DNA of 64,000 nt from Branchiostoma floridae. Its lineage: Eukaryota > Chordata > Leptocardii > Amphioxiformes > Branchiostomatidae. The DNA lies in assembly GCF_000003815.2 (NCBI RefSeq), contig NC_049980.1, positions 12,793,075 through 12,857,074 of the forward strand. The letters are read 5' to 3'. Shown piece by piece: positions 11,468 through 23,400 of this stretch. Below the pieces are notes generated by a model. The model saw only the letters and a program-made list of their open reading frames with translations, did not search any database and was not told the DNA's origin. The position numbers and the translations under genes are program-made. Numbering within the stretch: position 1 is the stretch's first letter; every line of letters starts with the position of its first letter.

Positions 11468-14400
11468 ATGGTAAGCAATATCTTTCAGTTTACTTGTCTT
11501 TCCTTTCGTAATCTTATTTCAAGATTTTCTGCTGTTTCTCCATTGTCACAGAAAGTTTGATTTCAATTTAAAAAGGNNNNNNNNNNNNNNNNNNNNNNNN
11601 NNNNNNNNNNNNNNNNNNNNNNNNNNNNNNNNNNNNNNNNNNNNNNNNNNNNNNNNNNNNNNNNNNNNNNNNNNNNNNNNNNNNNNNNNNNNNNNNNNNN
11701 NNNNNNNNNNNNNNNNNNNNNNNNNNNNNNNNNNNNNNNNNNNNNNNNNNNNNNNNNNNNNNNNNNNNNNNNNNNNNNNNNNNNNNNNNNNNNNNNNNNN
11801 NNNNNNNNNNNNNNNNNNNNNNNNNNNNNNNNNNNNNNNNNNNNNNNNNNNNNNNNNNNNNNNNNNNNNNNNNNNNNNNNNNNNNNNNNNNNNNNNNNNN
11901 NNNNNNNNNNNNNNNNNNNNNNNNNNNNNNNNNNNNNNNNNNNNNNNNNNNNNNNNNNNNNNNNNNNNNNNNNNNNNNNNNNNNNNNNNNNNNNNNNNNN
12001 NTGTGTCGTATGTAATGGCACTTTTCCAAAAGACTGCATATCAGTACAGTCTCGAGTGCTAGCAATATTCAAGATTGACTTTTATAATCATAAGGACGAA
12101 CACATTTCTTTTATTATATCAACAGACTTGTAAACGCATATAGTATTTATCTATGAGCCGCAATATATTTTTCTCGCTGACTGGAGAGACTACTATGTTT
12201 GACAATTACCGGAGGGTCACTGGATGTGTCACGCGATTGGTGGGTGTGTCACAAAATGAGGGCATGTCTTAAGCCTTGACTACGTGAAGACATTCGGGCA
12301 CTACACGCGTGGCTTTGTGTTGAATCTCGATTACTATATCAGTCACCCAATCAGAGGCGACCTGCTTCGTTGAAATGTGTAGAAAGATACGTGTATGTGG
12401 TACGTTTGCGAGGCAGACATTAGTTTTACGGAATAGATGGATGAATGAATCTAAATTTCTTATTCATAGGATAGATTCATATATTCATACAGACAGCAAA
12501 AATAACTCTCCAAGATAACTACGGTAAAGACTGAAACACCTGGTTATTTCTGAATGTGTGTTTACGTAGCTGTGAACAAAAGAAAAACATGGCGGTGCCA
12601 GCATGGTTGTCAGTCCAGTTCTATCTAAACAAAAGATCGACGCCACACATGCATACGTGTACCGTCAAACTGGTTTCAAAGTCTTCCATGTATAGATATT
12701 AGGTGTTTATCCTCTGTCTAAAGTTTTTTCTTATCTTAATATTGGCTAAGACTTTGGTTTTACATGTACACAACTGAATAGAAAACTTTTAATTTTCCCT
12801 GTATTTCTAAATACTGTAGGACAAAATGTCAAGTGTACTATACCAAGGTATCAAAGTAACAAGGTATTACATTGCTACTCAAAGTCAACGTCCTGCGATG
12901 TGTATTTGATATAAGTAATATCACAGTTAATTCTCGTCCTAGCCAATAGTAACACGTAAATCTATTGTACTTCTAATTAACCCAGGCCACCATCGAACCT
13001 GCTGACGATTTCGACCCGGAGAAGGATGCTGAAACACTACAGGAAGCTATGCAGGGTTGGGGTAAGTGAACTTTGCTTAAACTCATCGGTAGCTTTTGAT
13101 GCGCTGTCAAGCTGTACAAATCGGTATATGATTATTAACATATGATACCACATAACAAAATTCACGTTTCCTCTCGGCTCACAAATTGGACGGATGTGCC
13201 TTAATCCCTAACGGCCTTTCCCATTGGTCCCCTGTTCTACCTCCCCCCCCCCCCATATCTCTAATTCGTCGTTGCTCACTCCTCGTTTACCCCAGTCCCG
13301 TGTCTGTCCAGTTTGTGAATAGACATGAAACTTAGTTCTATTCGGAGTTTACGAAGAAGAGAACCATTATACCTGTTCTTTCACCTGTTTTCAAAAGGTA
13401 CCGAGGAGGGCCCAATCATAGAGGTTCTGGCCAATAGGAGCAACAGTCAGCGGGTGGAGTTAGCCAGCCAGTTCAAGACTATGTTTGGAGATGTAAGCAC
13501 TCTTTTCTGGGTCTTCGTACTGTGAGGTTTTACTAGATAACAATAACTATTCTTGACACTACAACTTCCTATGTCCTTCACCAAATACAGTAGAAGCCGC
13601 TTAATTGCACGGCCTATTTGCCAGGGAAGTTCGTGCAATTATCCGGATGGTGCAATAATGCGAAGCTATCTAGCTAAACCGCACCAGCTTGGGACTTTGG
13701 GATTCTGTGCAGTTAACAGTAGTGTGCGTTAATCCGTTGTGCTATTAACTGGCTTCTACTGTACCTGAAACAAAATAAGGTGCAATGTGTGCGCTAAACG
13801 AGAGGTGGCGTTGTCCTTGACAGATAAATCTGTAACACTGTTCTGTCTTGCAGGACTTGCTTGAACGTCTGAAAGATGAGCTGAAGGGTGACTTCGAGGA
13901 GACGGTGTTGGCATTAATGACGCCCCCTGTCGAGTATCAGGCGCGCTGCCTGAAGGCCGCCATGGCAGGGGCGGGGACATGCGAGGATGTTCTGATCGAG
14001 ATCATGTGTACCAAGAACAACACGGTAAAACAAGTGTTTGGTCATACTTCATGGTTGAAATCATACATTATATCGAGGGCTCAAATCGGCACGCTACCCG
14101 CTTCTCTTGACAATAACATTTGATGCATGAATTAAGGGCAGAAGTGAGAAAATAGTGAAGAACCTTGTCATTAACACAATAAAAACTTTTTAAAGACCAT
14201 TTTTCTGTTTTTATGCTTCTGGCAGGAAATGGAGGAACTGAAAGCTGTCTACAGTGAATGTAATTATACCAATTTATTCTGTTCTATAGACAACTTATAG
14301 ATATCTTTATCTTAATTTCCTGTTGGTTGAAGAGCTAGCCTACTCCCTAAACCCCAGCTCTCTGAATGCCGTGGCCTTAACCTAACGACTAGTTCACAAG

Positions 14401-17400
14401 ACATGCATCCCTAAACCCGCCTCTCTAAAGTACCTTACCTATAGGTAGAGTGTTGATGTTTAAGAAAGATTAGTATTACCCAATAACATTTAAATGATCC
14501 TGTACATTAAAAGTGTATTCCTAAGTCTGTTGGGGTACTAAACCTTCCCTACTTGATTTGCAGTGTATGAGGGGGACAGCCTGGAGGATGACATTGAAAA
14601 TGAGACCAGCGGTCACTTCAAGCGTCTGCTCGTGTCGCTCTGCAATGTAAGCCTCTTGTTACCTTCGCCAAGAAGGTTATGTTTTCAGTGACGTTTGTGT
14701 GTGTATGTATACATATATGTGTACATTTGTGGGTGGACAGCATGACTCGAGATGGCCTCGATGACATCTGGTATGTGCGTAAGTCTGGATCAAAGTTTTC
14801 AATCATTAGATTTTGGGCTTCCAGCGGCCTGCCACAGTACTGCATCGGAAGTTTCGGTTTTGATATCTCAGGCTCTGGACTTGCGTTGGCCATGATTTGT
14901 GAGTGATAGATAGCTCTTAACGCAGAGAGTAAGTAGCGAAGGTGAGGGTCCCTTGCTGGCTTTTAGTGAACTGAGGCAACCGGTTTTGTTTCAGATGCAC
15001 ATCAGATGCACAACGTAACACACTCCGTATTTCATGTAGTCAAATATTGTTTCATAAAGTGTACAAGGGAAACATCATTTTCGGTATCCTGTATAGTATA
15101 CATGTATGAATGATTTTTTTTTGTCAGGAACATGCCGAAATCATCTTTGCAACAAATTTGTGGAAATTCTCATCGAGTACGAGCACTGTGCGAAAGGGTG
15201 TCATTTCCGGACGTTTCTATGTTTGTATACATCCGGATCTGGACCGTTTCTGGATATATCCGGACAATATCCGGACGAAATCTGACATGACTCCCCTGCG
15301 TTTTCGGAAAATTTCAGGAGTCCGGAACGGGACCATTTAATTCCTGCCTCATATCCGGATTTCCAGTAATGGAACGTTTTCGGACTCTTTGGAGACAAAC
15401 CACGTTCCGAATATTTCGTATATATCCGGATAATTTCAGAAGTCCGGAACGGGACCAAATAATTACGTCTCATATCCGGATTTCCAGTAATGGAACGTGT
15501 TCGGACTCTTGGATACAAATCACGTTCCGAATATTTCGTATTAATCCGGATAATTTCAGGAGTCAAGAATGGGACCATATAATCATGTCGCATATCCGGA
15601 TTTCAAGTAATGGAACGTTCTAGGACTCTTTGGAGACAAAACACGTTCCGAATATTTCATATTTTCTGAGCGCGTTCGGGGCTATTACGCCCCGGAAAGG
15701 TTGCATAAACTTAAGATATACTGAAACATCATAGGAACAATACAACACATTATTTCAGAATATCCAGTAACTTTACGATCATGCTAAATACCTAATATTT
15801 AACGTTTCCTGTCCGTTTTAACCCCGAAAATGCTAACTCGGTAAGGCTACATTTTGTGAAAGCTTTTCAAAGACTTTCCTGTATAAATCAGATGACACAA
15901 CAAATACATTATGTGGAGGAACAGATCATGTTAACGTCAAAGGGCAAATCAATATGCATTTGTCTCTTAGTCTTACCAAGGAAGTTTTAGCTCACTACAA
16001 CCTCATTGGTCTTCACAAAAAGTGAAGCTCGAATGAAGCCAAAGTTAAACAGTTCACTGTCAGATCCAATAATATCAAGCCCAAGTCAATAACATCATAA
16101 CAAAACTGATCCGTTTAAATGTACAATATCAAATGTACAGTATCCGACACAAGTCTAACGTTATAAACCATACAATCAATATTCGTAGGATAAAAATGTC
16201 ATTACGAAATCAGTACGACAGTCCATTTTCAAGTCCTCTATAAGTCCGTATCGTGTTGACTGTGGAATCATCGTCCGGGGCGCCCTCTTCTGCGTCTTTG
16301 TGGTAGTGGACGATCATTGGCGACGGAAGATGCTCTGGCAAGACCCCGCAATATCGACGGCACGTCTCGAGGACAGTCCGCTCCATTGCATAGTCCAGGC
16401 ACCGTCCGTCTTCAGAGTAGAAACAGTTCTGGCAGGATACAACGGCACCAGGCACAGACTGTCGTAAGTGTTACCAGGAGGTAGGCCTCGGTCGTCGGCA
16501 TGGCAGGACAGGCGATTGGGAAACAGAGGCTCAGCGGCTGGAATGGAAAAAAAACGGCTAGTAACTGCCTCGAACCCATGAACGGTACATGTAAAATTAT
16601 TCAAACAACACGGCCATAAAAATCACAGCAGGACAAGACGGGGACAAAGGCAGGAATCTGGAGTCGGCTATCATCACAGGGCGCGGGCCACACAGATGGC
16701 ACAGATAAGGACCCCCAGAGAACGAATGGAATTTTATATGCACACAATCACATTGGTCCTAGTGAGGAGATTACAGTTTCTCCTTGGTTCTATTTAAGAT
16801 TTAGCCAGCCAAAACAACAGGACAGGAAAGTTTAGAAGCAGCCGTTACGGCACATACAGCACAAAATAATATGAGAATTTAACTAACTATGGAACGGGCA
16901 ATTTGTAAACAAGCCGGGGATGACACGCGGGGGTTCCAGCTGAAAGAGAAGTGATCTATCATACAACAATCTTTACAAAGAGATCACACTACTAATTATT
17001 AAATACACAAAACACTAGGAAGGGTATAACAGACATTGCTGACAGACATATACGGAACTAAGAACGGTAACTGCTATGTATATACAATCTATGTACTAGA
17101 GAGCTACACTACTCACTTCTTGGTCCGGTAGCGGCAGCGGCAAGTGAGATTCAAATCTAGTTTCAAACCTAACTGCTGTCACCAGCTGGTCTACTTTTGG
17201 TCTAGTCAAGTCATGTGACATCCTAATATAGTCTTGTTACCTAAGGACTCCTCCAGATGGTTCCAAGCAAGTTAGTGTCATCCATCATGCCTGTTTCACG
17301 GAAACACATGGCATTGTGCATTATTTTTGTGAATAAGTGCATCATGTACTTTAACCAGTTTCAAAGTTGTACACAGCAGCAAACGCTGTGGCGCGGTGTA

Positions 17401-20400
17401 GGCTGTTATCTGCAACGACTGCCCCAGTAGGCGCACCGTTGACATGCCAACGTACTGGTCTGCTCGGCACTTTGCACAGCTTGCATAACCGCTTTACGAG
17501 TAAAGTTGCCTCGTGATATTGTCCGGATATGGGCCATTCCCACACAGCAACGCTGGTATTCAATATCATGAGTGACTTTTTGTCATGATATTGTCCGGAT
17601 ATGGACCTATCCCAAACTGCACCGCTGGTGTGGAGTGTTTTGACTGAACTTTTTCAAGATATTGTCCGGATATGGACCTATCCCAAACTGCACCGCTGGG
17701 GTGGAGTGTTTTGACTGAACTTTGTTCAAGATATTGTCCGGATATGGACCTATCCCAAACTGCACCGCTGGGGTGGAGTGTTTTGACTGAACTTTATTCA
17801 TGATATTGTCCGGATATGGACCTATCCCAAACTGCACCGCTGGGGTGGAGTGTTTTGACTGAACTTTGTTCAAGATTTTGTCCGGATATGCAAAGAAACA
17901 ATAATACTTGACTCATAATTGTTACCATCGCAAAGATTGCTTTCTGTGTCATTTGATTGTAAATGTCGATGTCAGTATATTTGCACATGTATATGGAAGC
18001 TTAAGCTTCAATTACCAGAAAATTAAAGAGTAAACATACATTGACATCGGGCATACTCGTTGTAGAATAAAAACACATATACAGAAGCAAAAACGTTAAT
18101 GACGTGTATTTGACAAGATAGGAAACCTTTTTAAGGATACCCAACAAAACAATCTCAGATTCATGTATGACAAGAAAAGTAATTTGTTAACCATAAGTTG
18201 TCCGAAAACTGATCTCTGGAATGTTTCTGTTTTGGACATCTGTCGTAAATGGAACGAAATATGAATTCGGAAGGAGCGAAAATTTCGGCAAAAAAATGCA
18301 GTCTTATTTGTTCAGATGCGCAATAAAACAATCACCGATTCACAATTCACGTATAGAATACCTTTATCGGTAACGGTCAGAATATGCTAACTTCGAATCT
18401 GTCCTAAAACTAATCCATGGAATATCTGTCGCGGATATGTCTCGTAAATGGAAAGAAAAGAAAATAGTATGAATTCGAAAACATGAAACGTCCCTGACAC
18501 GTATTCGGAAGAACGGGAAATTCTATCCGTCCGGGCATGTGCTGAAACATTTCATGACTCATGATATTCTGAGACATAATGAATTGAAAATGTCATCTGA
18601 CAATGGCCCAGAAATAATGCACATCATGCTTCGTGCAAACTCCTAATTTGTCCGGGTATTCCTTATCGAAATATATGGACCTTGGATATGTAAAGAATGT
18701 AGAACATATAACGTATTCGGAGGCAAGAAACGTCAATGGCGCGTATCTTGAAAAGCAGGAAAGTCTTATTTGTCCGGATACATAACAAGACAATTCCTGA
18801 CTCATGATATTTCCAGATATGGGAAATATTGAACATCGTGCCCGGACACAGTCCGAATATTTAGCATGTCCAAAAATATGTCAACTCCGACTTTGTCCGG
18901 AAATCACACCCTTTCGCACAGTGGAGTGGCATCAGATATCTTGACTATCACACGACACATTCAACTCGAGGGTGTTGTAATCAGTTTGGGTGTTTGTTTC
19001 TGTTTGATTATTTTAACCCGTTTGTATGCTTGTGTATCTTTGTCTTGATGTAAATTTGCAGTTATTTGGCTATTCATTCAAGGTTTTAAGCATAGGAATA
19101 GAACATAAAAGTTGGAAGATCAGACAAAGGGCAGATGGCGAATTTACCTATACCATATTTTGTATCAACATTTGGGTCAGTCCTTGGACCATCATTATTT
19201 TGTTTGTTGGCAGCCACATCGGTGATTACACCATAGTAATTACCATACCTCTACAAGGCCGTGTGAAACACCAGCCTCTACAAGGCCGTGTGAAACATCA
19301 GCCCCCCAAGCGCTAGCACTACAGGCATGAAGATAACTGTTCATGAATATTTGTAAATAAACTGTTCTGATGTGGGAAGAAAAAAAGTGACCACGATTCA
19401 CCAACTACACATCCTTTTATTATTAAGCTTAGATTTATTTCCCTTACGTTCATATATATACCAAAGCAATGTTTCTGTGTATCACAGGAAAATATACAGC
19501 TCACTGACACCATTTCGCACCATTACTTTTGCTTGACTGTCAATATGATTATAAGCTTTGATTCATATTTATGTGATTGGAATAATCGTTATAACAAAAC
19601 ATGCAAGAAATCCTTTAGTACAGTTTCACCACCTCACACCTTCACCAAATGGTGAAGATTTTCAAGTGATGACAGTGATGTAGTTGCAAATACAAGTAAT
19701 AAGATCCTTATTAGCAAACAAAATATAACTTGATCATCTTTTATACCCAAACAACACAAGCATAAAAGTTTAATCTTAGCATAATTGATATCTCTCGATA
19801 ATTCTATCTTTCTCGGTGACAAATACAATATTTCTATCATGGAATGATGAGTTCTATCGTGGAATGTAGTGGACTATGACTTCGCATGGAAACACCATTG
19901 TATCATGACAACAATGAAACCATACTATGACACATTTTTACTGACAATGACTTCGAAATTTCTCCAGGAAATTATCTTAATCCATACATTGCCGAATCAT
20001 CTAGACCTTCAAAGCCCGTTGATCAGTACCTTCATCTTGATTATTTTTAAGAGAGAAAGTGAGATAATAATTACATTTTTCAGGAACAAGCTTTATAAAC
20101 ACCAATAGCGCGTTTAAGGCGATCAGGACGCAGACAATTTTGCCGTTTATAGCTGATTGGTGATAGAGGGTAGAAGCCCACAGTTGGATTGGAACATGTG
20201 CCGCAACTGTCCACCGGAACTTGTGCAGGTAGACAAACTCTACGGAAACGGTGGACATCACGCAGATCGCGAAGAAAATTAGGTGCAGGCTCGAAACGAA
20301 CTCCGTCTCGAACCCGAAGCGCTGCGCGAGTAGGGTGGTGGCGAGCGTCGCGGTCTGGACGTAGTTCAAGGTCAGGCTGAAGGCTGCGGCATTCTCTACA

Positions 20401-23400
20401 AGCAGGGCGTAACACACGCGATGTCTGATGGACATTGGAATCGCTCGTTCCTCTCGCATGTTGTGGACCAGGAACACTAACACATACAGCAAGACTTGAT
20501 TAAGAACCTCCATGATGACCACATTCTGGCTGTTGAAGTGAAAGTGTTCTATCGGCCAATCTGTCAGACCGTTCAGACCCACAACTGCCAGAAGCAGACC
20601 AAATGCGCTGCCACTGTTGTTCCACAGACCTTTCTGTGTAGCCACCATCCAGTACAGCATAGAAAGAATCCTCCAGAGCACGCAGGTAGTGTTGAGGACA
20701 CTATGAATGGTCAAAACCAATGCAAGGTCAAACTCAATAGTCATCTGTAGATGTGGGAAAGGAGAATAGTAGATTAATGCTCAAAGACAAAATGTTGTCA
20801 TAATCAGACCAATTTACAACAGTAGGCCAAATATTCTACTCCTATAGGCAACAGAGAACAGTTTGTTTGCGACATCTAGCCGGCGAAGCGCCTCAAGCCG
20901 CAACACGCCCACATTGTACAAGCATATACAGGAGACAAACGCATCTACATGTACCAGCCTACTACACAACATGTAGCTAGCCACACAAGCAGGGTCTTAT
21001 CTCAAACTAACCTTTCTCCGGGATTTGTCCGCTTCTCAGATTATATCTGACACCAGCGCGAAAGGATCACAAACATGTATACGTAGCTGCTGCTCAAAAC
21101 AAACTCAGACCTACGCTTACGCAAAGGCCGAAATATTAGACTGGTTAGACAGGTACCGATGTCCTTTCGAGGGTCGTCACCGCGTCCCCTCATTTATGTC
21201 AAGGTCGATTCCTAGCCAAACAAAAACACACAAAAAAAACGGAAACGATGGCGGTACGTAGTCACTACGATTGTTATTAATTCATTGCTATTGGGTTGTT
21301 ATTGTTGTTGGGTGGGTCGACTATTCTCCCTTCTCAGCCAGGGGCTGAATTGTGAGGAGTTTTCAATAGGTGTGTCTAAATTGCAAGGGTCTGGAGCGAG
21401 GTGCCATTCGGCGCCACTCAGATGACCTCAATACGACAGTAATTTCCCGAGGTGCGGCCGTATGGGACTGTAGGTTTTAAACCACTCACACCGAGAAGGA
21501 CCCCTACTCTTTCGATAAATGTGGTGGGATCTTTAACGCGCTCGAGGTGTGGCTCTCCTTTTAACGTCCTATCCAAGGGACGGCCCAAACCGAAGCTAGG
21601 TACTCATTTACACATGAGTGAAGTGAGGAAATTAGTGTAAAGTACGATGATTATGTTTTATTCCATTGGTCGACATGATGAGAGCATTCGTCACAAAATC
21701 GTGAAAAATCAAATTATACTGTGACGGAAAAGGTTGCCTTTGTCGAAGGTCGGTTCTGGCATAGGCCCGCTGGACATCGTAGGGTAAAGGATTTCTCCAA
21801 GGACAGAAGCGTTATTCCAGTCGATTACATCAATCATTCCATCTATTACTGTTGCCTTGTGGCCTTGGAGGGGTGTGAAGGAGACAGTCAACATAAAGTG
21901 GTGATAATTGGACAATCTCATTTTAGCGTCGTACAGCTTTGGACACACCATACCTCTAGACTCATTACTGCAATACGTAACGCTACATGGGACACATCAA
22001 ACATACACCACGTGTAACGATGCTGAACTTACCTTTGGGCTTAGCTTTACACATGGTTTGATAATACACGACTGTTCGCTACTGGACGATCGGGCACTGC
22101 ATGTGACAAAAAGGAAAGACATCGATGAATTTGACAGAATCAGCATAAAATCACAATAATAAAGAAACAAAAAACACAGAAAAATCGAGATATTTCACGG
22201 ATGTTTTAGGAGGTTTTTCTCTCTTTCTTTTCCCGTATGTATGTGAAGGCTCAACGAGAGGAGGGAGAAGAGGACGACGTGGATGAAGATCTGGCAGAAG
22301 AGGATGCCAGGGAAATATACGAGGTACAAATCAAATGATGAACAGTGTAGCAAACTTCTCGCCCCTTTCCACTAGAGGCTGTGACTGATGAGCGACCAAA
22401 TATTCGGCAGGTCGCTCAGCGAACTTCATAGACAAAGAAATATTTCCGTATTTGTGCTACTTTTTAAATAACTTTTTCCTATCGTGCATCATATTTCAAT
22501 AATAAAATCAAGGATAAAATTTTGATCGCTTTTCGGTCACTCAGCGGTCGCCGTCTAGTGGTTAGAGGCCGTACGTTTTCTCTCGTTTACCAGGCTTTGT
22601 TTCAGACAGTACTTTCCTGATCTATGCGTTTTCCCGTCTTAGGCAGGGGAAGGCCAGCGTGGGACTGACGAGTCCAAGTTCAACTCCGTGCTGGCCCTGA
22701 GGAGCTTCGCCCACCTGCGCAAGGTGTTTGACAAGTACAATGACGTAGGTACCAACCGTTAGGTCGTTTTCCACGTTTTTTTTAAGTGTCCACGTGCTGC
22801 TAAACTTATGGAATATCAAAACCTGTCTCATATACATGTAGATGATATACTCCTACCTATTTCTTGCGTACTTCCAAGCACTTGATGTCATAATGTCAAT
22901 GTTACAATCAGCCAAGGCTTCTTTCATCGTACCAATCATACACAGCATAATGTGCACACACAAAAGCGCTGAATGGGCGAATTGAAAGTAATATCTTTTG
23001 GTACGGTTGACCCGCAAAACATACCTATTACGGTTAAGAAAGTTTCGTTGATAGTTGGATAATATGGGAATCATAAGGTACCGGAGAGATGTCTTCAAAA
23101 TCTTTGTTACTGACCTTCATTTCTTTTTACTTAGCTGGCTGGACAGTCCATTGATAATATGATAGACGAAGAGTGTGAGGGGTCCGTGGAGGATGGATAC
23201 CTGGCTATAGGTAAGTCGCTGCATGTATAACCGTGCTCATATATATGAATAGTTCGTATTCCGAATACACATTTGATGCGTGATACGTTGTGGGTAAGAT
23301 ATCAAAGTGACACATTAACAAAGCACGTCTAGACATGTACTCAGCATGGTCTACACAAGTCATGGGTTTTGACCTTTGACATCGCGCAGGAGCAGTTAGA

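Larger units (their letters stand above)
15184..18923. mobile_element. CACTA-like DNA transposon (CMC type), 3.74 kb
   Basis: Inverted terminal repeats of 29 nt differ at one position and begin CACTGTGCGAAAGGGTGT. The 3-bp GAG lies directly outside both ends (15181-15183 and 18924-18926), as a target duplication. CACTR tips, 3-bp duplication and subterminal repeats fit the CACTA/EnSpm group. Subterminal arrays rich in TCCGGA lie inside the left end (15322-15663) and the right end (17514-18830). No transposase was recognised, so it is probably non-autonomous or decayed. A cysteine-rich minus-strand frame (16210-16455) may be cargo. The element sits inside the sixth intron of annexin 1 and appears to be a simple insertion. 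Confidence 0.72.

Noticed and set aside
11563-12072. Long minus-strand open frames
   Set aside because: They consist almost entirely of N from the assembly gap.
17607-17873. 88-residue repetitive minus-strand protein
   Set aside because: Generated by a 72-bp tandem repeat with a period divisible by three; no start context or family.
17514-17890. Possible CRISPR-like array
   Set aside because: Repeats are adjacent with no unique spacers, and the DNA is clearly eukaryotic.
20080-20415. 111-residue minus-strand frame and the 20189-20380 plus-strand frame
   Set aside because: Arginine-rich shadows of the nested membrane-protein gene in other frames.
21248-21253. ATGGCG|GTACGT as an internal first exon of annexin 1
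   Set aside because: The phase would fit the exon at 22249, but there is no promoter evidence and such short motifs occur by chance.
21330-21620. GC-richer stretch ending GGTACTCATTTACACATGAG
   Set aside because: It resembles a dispersed repeat by impression only; no internal symmetry or second copy in the window supports a call.
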